Source of the DNA: a virus
Virus record (IMG/VR): IMGVR_UViG_3300036985_004266
Coordinates: 1-27,128 of that record
Direction: 5' to 3' (one strand)
DNA: 27,128 nt
Below are positions 16,429 through 24,229 of the stretch, piece after piece. The stretch's first letter is position 1. Each line of letters begins with the position of its first letter. Under the pieces are notes generated by a model. It had not been told where the DNA came from, searched no databases, and worked only from the letters and a program-made list of their open reading frames with translations. The position numbers were made by a program, and so were the translations under genes.

Positions 16429-17778
16429 ATGGCACTAACATTTGTCAGCTCAGATCCAGCTACCGCCACGGTAGACTTTTTTCTGAATAAGTCAATATCC
16501 TTGACGTTTAATGAGCCAGTCTCTTCTGGCTCGCTGACAGATAACATTGTCTATTTGGTAGATACTAGCAACAATGAAACAGTCCCGGCCACTGTAGCCC
16601 TGAAAGCTACAGACACTAAGGTCATAATAATTGACCCTTTAGTGGTTCTTAAAGAGAACACGAACTATAAGGTGTATGTCATAGGTACTGACCAAGGGGT
16701 GGGGTACTCCTTAGAGGCGACAAACGGTGACCTGCTCGTAGAAACCGTTCTTATTCTTATAAGTACCGGAGACTCTTTATATCAGATAGATGTTACCTTA
16801 GAGAAAGAGGCAGCCAATCTTACCCTAGAGGGCGACCTATTTCTACCGACTAACGTCAAGGCTTTAGGCTACAACTTTACTGTAGACAAAGTTCGTCCAA
16901 AAAACCACGGCCACGGGGTGGCTGTAGGGCTTACAGGCGACTACACCATCAGATTCACTTTTACAAAAGCACTACTAACTGGTCTCGCAAGTTACTCAGA
17001 CTGGGCGTCTGTAAATTGTTATCCTATAATTAATGATGCAAACTACCTAGCTTCTGGCGATTCCATGGGGGTCTATGACATCCCGGACCACACTATATCA
17101 ATAGCAGACACCGATCTGTTGGTAACATTCCAAAACGTCTTACCTCAGAACCTCTGTGTGTCTATAGATCTTAATACGGATATAAAGTCTATCGATAACG
17201 ACCAGTATGGTGGCAATTTGAGCTACCTTATAAACACTGACCTATCCGTTGATATATATGGCCCAGAAATGATAAAGAGAGAGCTAAGCTCTATATCAAG
17301 CCAATTGAATGATGATTATATCGGCGCACTTCTATTTAAGAATACTATATTCTTATGGGAAAAGACAGGCCGCGGCATAAGCCTCAGCCCACTATCGTTC
17401 CCGGCAAAAAAATACATTATGCTCTCCACTATGCTAGACATAATGGAAGACAAAGATTATCAAAAATTTGTTCTGGCTGGAACACGAAGGCAATTAGGAG
17501 ATCTAAACGTTTCAGTGGACAATATGGTTGGGCGACTTGCTCTAAAGATAGCAAGGGTCCAAAAAGAAAGAGAAGTGGCTCTGGAGACCTTGTACAAGGG
17601 TTGGCAATTTAAAGCTTTGGCAGGCTCAACCAGGTCATCAATGTTTAATGGTGATAGACTATGGTACGACGTCAACTCAAGATACACTGAGCCGTCCTAC
17701 AAGTTCTATCAAGCAGATGTCCCAGCCTCAAACATACATCTGAATAGACACGCTAAAACTAATAACCCAGTCTGGTAA
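16429..17778 (+). CDS. Neck-region protein with N-terminal Ig-like domain
   Basis: Residues 1-90 look like a bacterial Ig-like domain of the SbsA/Big_5 type: VSSDPATATV, then ISLTFNEPV, then TVPATVALKATDTKVIIIDP, then LKENTNYKVYVIG, a standard strand order. Residues 90-280 appear to be more beta sandwich. The rest (about 285-449) is helical, with a charged run DNMVGRLALKIARVQKERE near 365-385 that resembles phage structural connectors. Function is not recognised. Ig-like domains on phage virions often sit on outer surfaces and may bind carbohydrate. The ATG follows the previous stop by one codon (TAA-CCA-ATG) and lacks a clear ribosome binding site, so re-initiation is likely. Confidence 0.7.
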   Translation: MALTFVSSDPATATVDFFLNKSISLTFNEPVSSGSLTDNIVYLVDTSNNETVPATVALKATDTKVIIIDPLVVLKENTNYKVYVIGTDQGVGYSLEATNGDLLVETVLILISTGDSLYQIDVTLEKEAANLTLEGDLFLPTNVKALGYNFTVDKVRPKNHGHGVAVGLTGDYTIRFTFTKALLTGLASYSDWASVNCYPIINDANYLASGDSMGVYDIPDHTISIADTDLLVTFQNVLPQNLCVSIDLNTDIKSIDNDQYGGNLSYLINTDLSVDIYGPEMIKRELSSISSQLNDDYIGALLFKNTIFLWEKTGRGISLSPLSFPAKKYIMLSTMLDIMEDKDYQKFVLAGTRRQLGDLNVSVDNMVGRLALKIARVQKEREVALETLYKGWQFKALAGSTRSSMFNGDRLWYDVNSRYTEPSYKFYQADVPASNIHLNRHAKTNNPVW

Positions 17779-17784
17779 ATACAC

Positions 17785-18261
17785 ATGGCAAGTTTCCTTT
17801 ACACTCACTACAAGAAAGCAGCACTCTCCGGTGCCGTTAACCTACTTACAAATACCGTTAAGGTTATGTTGGTAAACAGTACCTATTCGCCCCAGGTTGA
17901 TGCAAGTAGCGAAACTACTCATGCCGTCACTGGCGACATCAAAGCCTATGAGGTAGCGGCAGGCGGCGGATACGCCCCAGGTGGCCTTGAGCTTACTTCT
18001 AGATCTTTAACTCAAGATAACGTAGACAAAGAAGGTGTCTTTGATGCAGCTGACGCAGTTTGGTCGTCAAGTACAATTACAGCCTCAGGCGCAGTTGTCT
18101 ACATATCCGGCGGCAGCTCGTACCCAGCTAACGGCAACACGGCCGGAAACATCGGGCAGAGCTACCTTGTGGCGTTCGTGGACTTTGGTGGTAACCAGTC
18201 CTCAAGCAACGGAACTTTCCAGATATCATGGAACTCAGAAGGTATCATAAACTTTACGTAA
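17785..18261 (+). CDS. Small beta-rich phage structural protein
   Basis: This is a 158-residue protein beginning FLYTHYKKAALSGAVNLLTN and then VKVMLVNSTYSP. After that come alternating polar and hydrophobic strands and a Gly/Ser-rich C-terminal half. This start pattern (a short helix, then a strand ending in LVN/LVD and a Tyr-Pro-like turn) is common in small phage virion proteins encoded near neck or fibre genes. I know the pattern but not a firm function. The upstream stop is two codons away in the same frame. The codon use is fairly GC-rich, which may mean a well-expressed product. A decoration, head-fibre or neck role is possible. Confidence 0.65.
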   Translation: MASFLYTHYKKAALSGAVNLLTNTVKVMLVNSTYSPQVDASSETTHAVTGDIKAYEVAAGGGYAPGGLELTSRSLTQDNVDKEGVFDAADAVWSSSTITASGAVVYISGGSSYPANGNTAGNIGQSYLVAFVDFGGNQSSSNGTFQISWNSEGIINFT

Positions 18262-18264
18262 TCC

Positions 18265-18873
18265 GTGAGAGACCCTCAAGTCAATCCTATAGATACCTAT
18301 ATCCTTGATTTAAGGAATCAGCTTAAAGAATTAGGCGAAATAGATCTAGACCTCAGTAATACACTGGACTCGTTCATGCAAGAGCTACTACAAAATGGTT
18401 TTCAGTGGTTTGGGCTTAGACAGCTTGACTACTCAAAACCTTGCTCCTGCAAGTCTCAAGCTATTAGTGAAAAGATAGGCTGTGTTAGGTGTTTTAGAAC
18501 TGGTTACGCTTTTACTGACTATCTAGTAAAAGGGTATCTCTGGATAAGCTCCTTGGGGTTTGAAACTAGAACTGCAGCTGGAGATATTTCAACTCAAAGA
18601 AAAAATCTAGTAGTTCGCCACGACCGCCTTGTAAATAAATTTGACCATATCCTAGAGCTTGATATTAATCACAGCACTGGGGAAATCATACAGCCCTTTA
18701 AGATAGTTAGAAGCTACTCTGTACAAGATTCGTTGGCTCTATACGGACTGGGTGGAAGGGTAGAATTTTGGCGATGTGCTATAGAAGAAAGAAACATTGA
18801 CGACGGTAGACATAACCAAACAGGTCCGGAATTTGTAAATAAAGGTAATAGATCCAATGCCGAACCTAAGTGA
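18265..18873 (+). CDS. Neck-region protein with a four-cysteine motif
   Basis: The start is GTG at 18265, one codon after the previous TAA and in the same frame. No clear ribosome binding site is seen, and the next in-frame ATG is at residue 38, inside a conserved-looking helix, so GTG is preferred. The 202-residue protein has C60, C62, C73 and C76 (CxC and CxxC pairs, followed by FRTGY), a likely zinc knuckle. Beta strands follow (YLWISSLGFE, then LVVRHDRLVNKFDHILEL). Proteins with such a Cys pattern plus a GTGY-like phrase occur near tail or neck genes of other phages, so a neck or tail-completion role is plausible but unproven. Its end overlaps the next gene by 17 bases. Confidence 0.7.
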   Translation: MRDPQVNPIDTYILDLRNQLKELGEIDLDLSNTLDSFMQELLQNGFQWFGLRQLDYSKPCSCKSQAISEKIGCVRCFRTGYAFTDYLVKGYLWISSLGFETRTAAGDISTQRKNLVVRHDRLVNKFDHILELDINHSTGEIIQPFKIVRSYSVQDSLALYGLGGRVEFWRCAIEERNIDDGRHNQTGPEFVNKGNRSNAEPK

Positions 18874-19921
18874 GTATCCAGAATTCGGCGAAAGCTATAT
18901 ACAATATTTTGATCCTTACCTGCAAAGTTTTGAGATAAGAAGGAAGGGCAGGGCTGATGGCAATATGTCATTGGCAGAAGTTTTAGAACTTATAGACGTT
19001 TTTTTATATAAATATCAAATGACTTACATCCCAAGTAAGTCTGACAATAGAATAATTCTTTTCCCCTACATGTATATTGAGCCCTCCAAAGGAGAAAAGA
19101 TTGTCAATAAATCTACTAAAGAGATTTATATTGTTGATCAAGTAATCAAGAATCCGCAAACTAATAAGTGGGAAGGGCTACTAAAATTAGATCTAGTATC
19201 TCCCCCGTCATTAGAGTTACTGCACAGCTTGCAGTACCAAGCGGACAACGATAAGATAGTCCGGTTCAGACACGAGCAGCCGGATGAAATCCCAAATTTG
19301 ATAGGTGCAAACTTAGAGAAGCTGCTAATACAGCCTCCACCCATCTTTCCAACCATAACCTGGACAATTAAATCTGTGGAACCCGGTAGCCTAGGGCGAT
19401 TTCAGGACTCTCGCAAAGAGTACAAACCCCGACTGAGGGAGTCAGTAAAAGACCCCTTTGTACAAGGTCACACCGTACAGATCAATGGTCAATTCTTTGA
19501 CAACATTGTTCAGTTTAATAGTTGGTCAAACGATCCGCGAACCAGCGACAGATTGATAAGATGGTTTGAACAGTTCATGCGGCTAAACATGGAAAACCTG
19601 AGAAGGTATGGCCTTAACCAAGGAATCTTCTACAAAAGAACAGAAGACGACTACAATAAGACATGGCGTCAGGCATTTTCCGTAAGAAGCACGCAGTACT
19701 TTTTCCGAACAGAGCAGCTAGAAGCTATTTACACCAGAGACTTGATGAGTATTAATATAGAAATAGGTGTAGAATCTACTGACCCTGTAAACAAAGAGCT
19801 CAATGCACCTCGTTGGGTGGCTGGCCAGTTAGTAACTGGAGAGCTAACTACCGACAATTATCGAGCTCTATTCTACCACAGTGGCCAATACCAATTTGGC
19901 TCTATAGACATCAGACAATAG
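18857..19921 (+). CDS. Probable tail terminator or neck protein
   Basis: The start ATG at 18857 lies inside the previous gene, with AAAGGT nine bases upstream. The 354-residue product has an N-terminal acidic part, a middle region with several strands and Pro-rich turns (QPPPIFPTITWTIKSVEPG, about 155-175), and a C-terminal part (about 200-310) with QFNSWSNDPRTSDRLIRWFE, then FYKRTEDDYN and RSTQYFFRTEQ. That last region, a strand carrying Q/W, then an amphipathic helix, then strands, resembles tail completion and tail terminator proteins that cap the tail tube. Its position directly before the sheath supports this. The identification is tentative. Confidence 0.6.
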   Translation: MPNLSEYPEFGESYIQYFDPYLQSFEIRRKGRADGNMSLAEVLELIDVFLYKYQMTYIPSKSDNRIILFPYMYIEPSKGEKIVNKSTKEIYIVDQVIKNPQTNKWEGLLKLDLVSPPSLELLHSLQYQADNDKIVRFRHEQPDEIPNLIGANLEKLLIQPPPIFPTITWTIKSVEPGSLGRFQDSRKEYKPRLRESVKDPFVQGHTVQINGQFFDNIVQFNSWSNDPRTSDRLIRWFEQFMRLNMENLRRYGLNQGIFYKRTEDDYNKTWRQAFSVRSTQYFFRTEQLEAIYTRDLMSINIEIGVESTDPVNKELNAPRWVAGQLVTGELTTDNYRALFYHSGQYQFGSIDIRQ

Positions 19922-19931
19922 GAGACAAAAA

Positions 19932-21563
19932 ATGAGCGAATACCTTCCAGGTTTCAATGTTGTACTAAATGACCAAGGGCTAAAGGTTGCACCTCCGCCA
20001 GCTGGTCCAAAGGTAACACTACTCGGTGTTACATCCAACACTGGCCTTAGAATCCGAGAGCCATACACAGTAGCATCAGTAGAAAAGGCTATGAACACGC
20101 TGTATTTCGATTTGCCATCGGCAATATTTACAGGGTCAATTGGAGGAGTAGCAGGCAGAGTCCCAGGAGAGCTGGCTCTTGCTATTGAAGAAGCAGTGAA
20201 TGCTGGTGCGCCTAACATAGAAGTAATGATCATCAATCACTTAAGTGGTGACGCACTAATGCACTACATTAGTCCAGGCACGTCACCCACAGGAAGGTTT
20301 CACGACCTTTCGGGTGCCTACGATGTATTAAGGAATAGGGATTTAGATGTTGTACTGCCTGTAAATGCTCCCATGGATGCGCAATTTACTGGTTCCCCTT
20401 CTAGTATGAACTTTGGTAAGCAGCTAGCAGACTTCTGCTATAGGGCTACATCGGAATCTAACTCAGCAATTGGTGTTTCTCCAGTAAGACATCCAGTACA
20501 TTGGGCGTTTGACAATAGAGCAACTTTAAGTATTAACGCCACGTTGAGTGGAGAGATCCAATCAATGTTTGGTTTGACTGGTACTAACCAGCACACCGGC
20601 CACTTTGTCCGCTTTACTGATGGTGTTAAGAAAACAATACTACAGGGAATTGAGTTTGCAACTCCTTCGGCTACACTGATAAATGAATGGCATGCCTATC
20701 ACACCTATCCGGGCGACGCTACAAAGTCATCAGTGGATATAGCCAATATAGCCAACTACTCAACCCCTTACCTGGGTTGGTTGTACGGCGCTGCCGACCA
20801 GGATGCTAACTTCCTAGCGGATACTACAGCTTCCGGCTCAAACAGTGTTAACGCTCTGTACTTTAGCTCGTGGCAAGCTCAGAACAGCGACGGCTATTTG
20901 GCTGTAGACGCAAGGTCTAACAAGGTCGACGCCGGTGCTTACCTAAGCGTGTTCTCGGCTCCTCTCAGGGCCCTAGGAACTTTAACAAAGCTAACGGCTC
21001 TTGGCCTTGGTGCGTCTCCTGCTAATAACAGCAGAAACACCAATGGTGGTGCTGCCTATGCTGGTAAGATAGTAAGCCTGGCTCCGCAGTCGTCAACTAC
21101 GAACAAGAGCATAGAAGGCGTTGTTCAGATGAGGCTGCTGTCTGCTAGACAGGCAAATGACATGAGCGGAATGAGACACGTCACGATGTACAACCGTACA
21201 AAAGGGCTCACTGTCGCAAGCGGTTCGACCGGTGCGTTTAACGTCACCAAGTACGTCAGATCAGACTACACGCGACTCACCACAATGAGAATCGTGGCGG
21301 CTGCAGCTGACCTCATAAGAGCAGTTGGTGATAAGTATATCGGCGAGCCAAACAATGCTCCGCAGATGAATGCTCTTGATGCAGAAATTGATCAGTTGTT
21401 GCTGTCCATGAAGGGCCAAGGAGCTCTTAACAGCTACGACTTCTCGATTTCTTCGACACCTGATCAAAGAGTGCTAGGACAGCTAGACATTAACTTGACT
21501 CTAGTACCAGCATTCGAGATTCAGCAAATTAATCTAGTAGTCTCTCTTAGTAAGGAACTGTGA
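19932..21563 (+). CDS. Contractile tail sheath protein
   Basis: The sheath surrounds the tail tube and contracts to drive it through the cell envelope. The protein has 543 residues. It starts MSEYLPGFNV, the usual short arm before the first strand. The C-terminal domain is typical: DYTRLTTMRIVAAAADLIRA, then GDKYIGEPNNAPQMNALDAE (about 462-481), then GALNSYDFSISSTPDQ, ending with LVPAFEIQQINLVVSLSKEL, the strand-exchange arm seen in sheath proteins. The ribosome binding site AGGAGA lies six bases before the ATG. The second half uses noticeably more ACG, TCG and GTC codons than the first. This gene establishes that the phage has a contractile tail. Confidence 0.93.
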   Translation: MSEYLPGFNVVLNDQGLKVAPPPAGPKVTLLGVTSNTGLRIREPYTVASVEKAMNTLYFDLPSAIFTGSIGGVAGRVPGELALAIEEAVNAGAPNIEVMIINHLSGDALMHYISPGTSPTGRFHDLSGAYDVLRNRDLDVVLPVNAPMDAQFTGSPSSMNFGKQLADFCYRATSESNSAIGVSPVRHPVHWAFDNRATLSINATLSGEIQSMFGLTGTNQHTGHFVRFTDGVKKTILQGIEFATPSATLINEWHAYHTYPGDATKSSVDIANIANYSTPYLGWLYGAADQDANFLADTTASGSNSVNALYFSSWQAQNSDGYLAVDARSNKVDAGAYLSVFSAPLRALGTLTKLTALGLGASPANNSRNTNGGAAYAGKIVSLAPQSSTTNKSIEGVVQMRLLSARQANDMSGMRHVTMYNRTKGLTVASGSTGAFNVTKYVRSDYTRLTTMRIVAAAADLIRAVGDKYIGEPNNAPQMNALDAEIDQLLLSMKGQGALNSYDFSISSTPDQRVLGQLDINLTLVPAFEIQQINLVVSLSKEL

Positions 21564-21569
21564 GGAGGT
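21562..21569 (+). promoter_or_regulatory. Very strong ribosome binding site for the tail tube
   Basis: GAGGAGGT, an almost full complement of the 16S 3' end, overlaps the sheath stop and lies eight bases before the tube ATG at 21578. It is the strongest such site in the window and fits a protein made in very many copies. Confidence 0.75.
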
Positions 21570-21577
21570 AATAAAGT

Positions 21578-22264
21578 ATGAGTAACAAAGGTTTAGCTCC
21601 ATCGGGCTCAGGAAAGTCTGGAGGCTCTTTCTCAAAGACTTATAATAGCTTTTCGGGTGTCGACATGATCGCTACCTTCGGAGGCAAAGTAATAGGAGAG
21701 CTGCAAGGTATCTCCTATACAATTCAGAGAGAAAAGGCACCAGTTTACACCATGGGAGACGCGGATCCTAGATCCTTCTCTCGTGGCAAGAGAGGCATTG
21801 CCGGCTCAATAGTGTTTACAGTATTTGATCGTTCTGCTCTACTAGAAGTCATGAAGGATAGACCGTATGTAGCTAATCGCTACTCTATTCCACAGGGCTT
21901 TGAGATAGCAGACGTCAATACTGACTCAATTGAGATCCTTCCAGGAATCATATCCCCGGTAGTAGGCGCGTCGTCTCCAACAATATCACGTATAGCTCTA
22001 GATAAGGTATTAGCTAAGCCAAACTATCTAGACCAGGTTCTACCATTCGATATCGTCCTCACTGCAAGCAATGAGTACGGCTCTGTGGCAAGAATGATGA
22101 TCCACGGTGTCGAAATTATGAACGTCGGTTCTTCGATGTCCATAGACGACATCACCACGGATGAAGCGTGTACTTTCATAGCGACTGCAATAACACCTTG
22201 GTCAAACCATGGATTCGTTAAGATAGGAAGCGATGGCAAGACAGCTACATTCCTCAACGGTTAA
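21578..22264 (+). CDS. Tail tube protein
   Basis: This is a 228-residue subunit of the inner tail tube. After a Gly/Ser-rich arm (1-27) it has FSGVDMIATFGGKVIGELQ (25-43), then the conserved block REKAPVYTMGDADPRSFSRG (51-70) with KRGIAGSIVFTVFDRSAL (71-88). This is a pattern I know from tube proteins of SPO1-like and other contractile-tailed phages. The C-terminal half holds DQVLPFDIVLTASNEYG (about 150-166) and a beta sheet (MMIHGVEIMNVGSSMSIDDI). It lies directly after the sheath, as usual, and is followed by a terminator. Confidence 0.88.
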   Translation: MSNKGLAPSGSGKSGGSFSKTYNSFSGVDMIATFGGKVIGELQGISYTIQREKAPVYTMGDADPRSFSRGKRGIAGSIVFTVFDRSALLEVMKDRPYVANRYSIPQGFEIADVNTDSIEILPGIISPVVGASSPTISRIALDKVLAKPNYLDQVLPFDIVLTASNEYGSVARMMIHGVEIMNVGSSMSIDDITTDEACTFIATAITPWSNHGFVKIGSDGKTATFLNG

Positions 22265-22284
22265 TCTTATAGAAACGTAGGTCT

Positions 22285-22320
22285 GGGGGAGTAGGAAATC
22301 CCTACTCCTCCTTATTTTTT
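22285..22320 (+). terminator. Intrinsic terminator after the tail tube gene
   Basis: GGGGGAGTAGG (22285-22295) pairs with CCTACTCCTCC (22301-22311), eleven pairs with one G-T wobble, over the loop AAATC. TTATTTTTT follows at 22312-22320. It would separate the abundant tube transcript from the genes below. Confidence 0.85.
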
Positions 22321-22332
22321 GACAGGAGCATT

Positions 22333-23061
22333 ATGGAAGAAAAGTACTACAACTACCTCTCTAAGATAGATCAAAGAGTGCTAAACACCAATAGAGCATC
22401 TAGCGAGGTTTATTCTGGAGCAGATATAGAAGCAATTATGTACCTTCCTCTACTTACCAAAGCTTCACTGAGCAATGGGGAAAGAAAGAAGTTCAAAAAA
22501 TTTGCTGATCTACAGACTATGTCTATCTCATCAACTAGATCTGTGTCCCCGGTTAGAGTATTGGGCAGATCAAGTGCCATCGGATATACACGCGGGGCAA
22601 GAACGTTCGCAGGCTCCCTAATATTTGCTACGGTATCCAAAGACCCTTTTATAGATGTGGCAGACTCAAGTGTATCGGAAGGCGCAGTAAACGCTTCTAC
22701 ATCCCTAATAGCTGACCAGCTTCCTCCGTTCTCCATAGTTATAACAGCTGGCAATGAGGCGGGTGCCGTTGGTGTGCAAGTGGTGCACGGTATAACCATA
22801 ACAAACTATGGTACAACGTATAGTATTAATGACCTTTACACTGAAACTACCTACACGTATGTGGCTACTGACGTGGTTCCCTTAAACGCTGGGGTGGCTG
22901 TTCTTAGTGATCCAACTAAGCTACCGTCTAACTACAACTACAACTCTATCTCCCATCTCCTGGAGGAGTCCCTGGGCAAAACTTATGGAACATTCGAAAG
23001 TGCTTTTGATAGATACCTTCGAACAAGTGCTTTTGATAGATACCACAGAATAAATCCATAA
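22333..23061 (+). CDS. Tail tube-family paralog 1
   Basis: The start ATG at 22333 has AGGAG five bases upstream, just after the terminator. The 242-residue protein shares the layout of the tube protein: SSTRSVSPVRVLGRSSAIGY (66-85) with TRGARTFAGSLIFATVSKDP (86-105) lines up with the tube block at 51-88 (V-x-x-x-G-R/D-x-x, then RG-x-R-x-x-AGS-x-x-F). Later, DQLPPFSIVITAGNEAG matches the tube's DQVLPFDIVLTASNEYG very closely. It lacks the tube's Gly/Ser arm and instead has a charged N-terminal helix. The C-terminus carries a nine-residue tandem repeat (223-240). A minor tube, tube-tip or tail-baseplate junction protein is likely. The exact role is unknown. Confidence 0.72.
   Translation: MEEKYYNYLSKIDQRVLNTNRASSEVYSGADIEAIMYLPLLTKASLSNGERKKFKKFADLQTMSISSTRSVSPVRVLGRSSAIGYTRGARTFAGSLIFATVSKDPFIDVADSSVSEGAVNASTSLIADQLPPFSIVITAGNEAGAVGVQVVHGITITNYGTTYSINDLYTETTYTYVATDVVPLNAGVAVLSDPTKLPSNYNYNSISHLLEESLGKTYGTFESAFDRYLRTSAFDRYHRINP
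22998..23044 (+). repeat. 27-base in-frame tandem repeat
   Basis: AAGTGCTTTTGATAGATACC occurs at 22998-23017 and again at 23025-23044, offset by 27 bases. It encodes SAFDRYLRT then SAFDRYHRI at the C-terminus of the tube paralog. The near identity at DNA level suggests a recent duplication. Confidence 0.9.
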
Positions 23062-23071
23062 AAGAGCAACG

Positions 23072-23848
23072 ATGATAAACCCAACCTATATCTATTCTAC
23101 TGCCTCCAACGTTGCGGCGTTCATTAATGGTTATCATATAGAGCAAGCCTACGGATTTAACTTCAAAGAGAGCGTGCCAAAAGTACCTATCTACGGGTAC
23201 AATGACTATAAATACAGTAAGGCGGTGACTGGAAAAGGTATAGTCCAAGGGATTCTAGTAGTCAATTTTATGTTCCCAGGATACCTAAATGGAGTAATAG
23301 AACAGAGCAAAGGTGCCTATGTTCCTAAGCTCTATAACTATAAAATAGGCCACGGAGCTAGTACTGAAAAAAGTCACCAGGAAAGCCTTTTTAATAAGTT
23401 GAAAACTGAGATACCACCAAACACTCCCGAGCTAAAGACTGCCAGAGCAGAGTACATAGTAGACACTATGTTCTCAAAGACAGGCAGAACTCTGGGCGAA
23501 TCTATGGCTTTGGAAGCCAAGCGGCAGATCCTTATAGCCGCAATCAAGAGTACATTCTCAGAGCTTTTACTTTCGTCTTTCTCTGACTTTGGTAACGGCG
23601 AATCTGCGTCTTTGCATGAAGTTATGAACAGCCCGCTAGACGCAAAGCAGCATGCCAGCGAAGGCTGTAGAATTGATCTCTATTACCAGGATCCAGATTT
23701 TGTGAACTGGTACGTAACATTTAACAACGTATACTTCACTGAAGTATCACAAAGCGCTAGCCAAGCTGGTGCAGAAGGCAGTTCAGAGCCACTATACGAA
23801 ATCTATCAATTTATAGCTAGCGACCGTAAGATTAAAATTCTAAGGTAA
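23072..23848 (+). CDS. Tail tube-family paralog 2
   Basis: This is a 258-residue protein. Residues 17-66 (FINGYHIEQAYGFNF, then KESVPKVPIYGYNDYKYSKA, then VTGKGIVQGILVVNF) follow the same order as the tube block: hydrophobic strand, R/K-E-x-x-P-x-x, a Y-G turn, a basic G-x-x-x-x-G, then a hydrophobic strand. A helical, charged insertion (about 95-165) is absent from the tube protein. The end returns to strands (YQDPDFVNWYVTFNNVYFTE). A junction or initiator protein of the tube, or a baseplate hub component, is plausible. It is followed by TAA-AAT-ATG into the first chaperone, in the same frame. The paralogy is weaker than for the preceding gene. Confidence 0.6.
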   Translation: MINPTYIYSTASNVAAFINGYHIEQAYGFNFKESVPKVPIYGYNDYKYSKAVTGKGIVQGILVVNFMFPGYLNGVIEQSKGAYVPKLYNYKIGHGASTEKSHQESLFNKLKTEIPPNTPELKTARAEYIVDTMFSKTGRTLGESMALEAKRQILIAAIKSTFSELLLSSFSDFGNGESASLHEVMNSPLDAKQHASEGCRIDLYYQDPDFVNWYVTFNNVYFTEVSQSASQAGAEGSSEPLYEIYQFIASDRKIKILR

Positions 23849-23851
23849 AAT

Positions 23852-24226
23852 ATGGAAGATCAAGAGATAATAGCGCTCATAGCGCAGGTAAAAAAGAACG
23901 GACAACGTGTCTTTAAGGCAAAGATCGCTGGCATAGAATGCATCTACAGATCTCTAGGACGAAAAGAGTTCAGAGACTTGCAGAAGCATCTAGCAGAAAA
24001 AACTGAAGCAATTAGACAAAATTCAGAGCCTGCCGTTTTAGAAACTAAGTTGGGACTTCTTAAAGAAGAAGGGGAAGAGGAATTGTTTATCAAAGCTATC
24101 CTATACCCGAAAGCGAAATCATCGCTAGACTTGGTATCCTTACCAGCCGGTATCATACCATCCGTAGCGGAACTAATAATGGGTGCTTCGGGATTCGGAG
24201 AGGACGTTACGCCGCAGGAAATATGA
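23852..24226 (+). CDS. Tail assembly chaperone 1
   Basis: This is a small protein (124 residues) in the slot between the tube genes and the long tail gene, where G-type tail assembly chaperones lie. Its features fit. FKAKIAGIECIYRSLGRKEF (21-40) is a short beta unit ending in a Y-R-x-L-x-R-x-E-F phrase, followed by a charged helix. Then come an EEELFIKAILYP segment (75-86) and SLPAGIIPSVAELIMGASGF (96-115). Chaperones of this kind coat the tape-measure protein during tube assembly and are not in the virion. AAGG precedes the ATG. The stop TGA (24224-24226) is followed by GAT and the GTG start of chaperone 2 in the same frame. Confidence 0.7.
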   Translation: MEDQEIIALIAQVKKNGQRVFKAKIAGIECIYRSLGRKEFRDLQKHLAEKTEAIRQNSEPAVLETKLGLLKEEGEEELFIKAILYPKAKSSLDLVSLPAGIIPSVAELIMGASGFGEDVTPQEI

Positions 24227-24229
24227 GAT

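Noticed and set aside
19007-19014. TATAAATA, the T4 late promoter consensus
   Set aside because: It lies inside the neck gene, coding for Leu-Tyr-Lys-Tyr, in AT-rich sequence. The same motif does not recur before gene starts in this window, so chance is the simpler reading.
22319-22324. TTGACA next to the tube terminator as a -35 box
   Set aside because: No acceptable -10 box follows at 16-18 bases, and part of the match is the terminator T-run.
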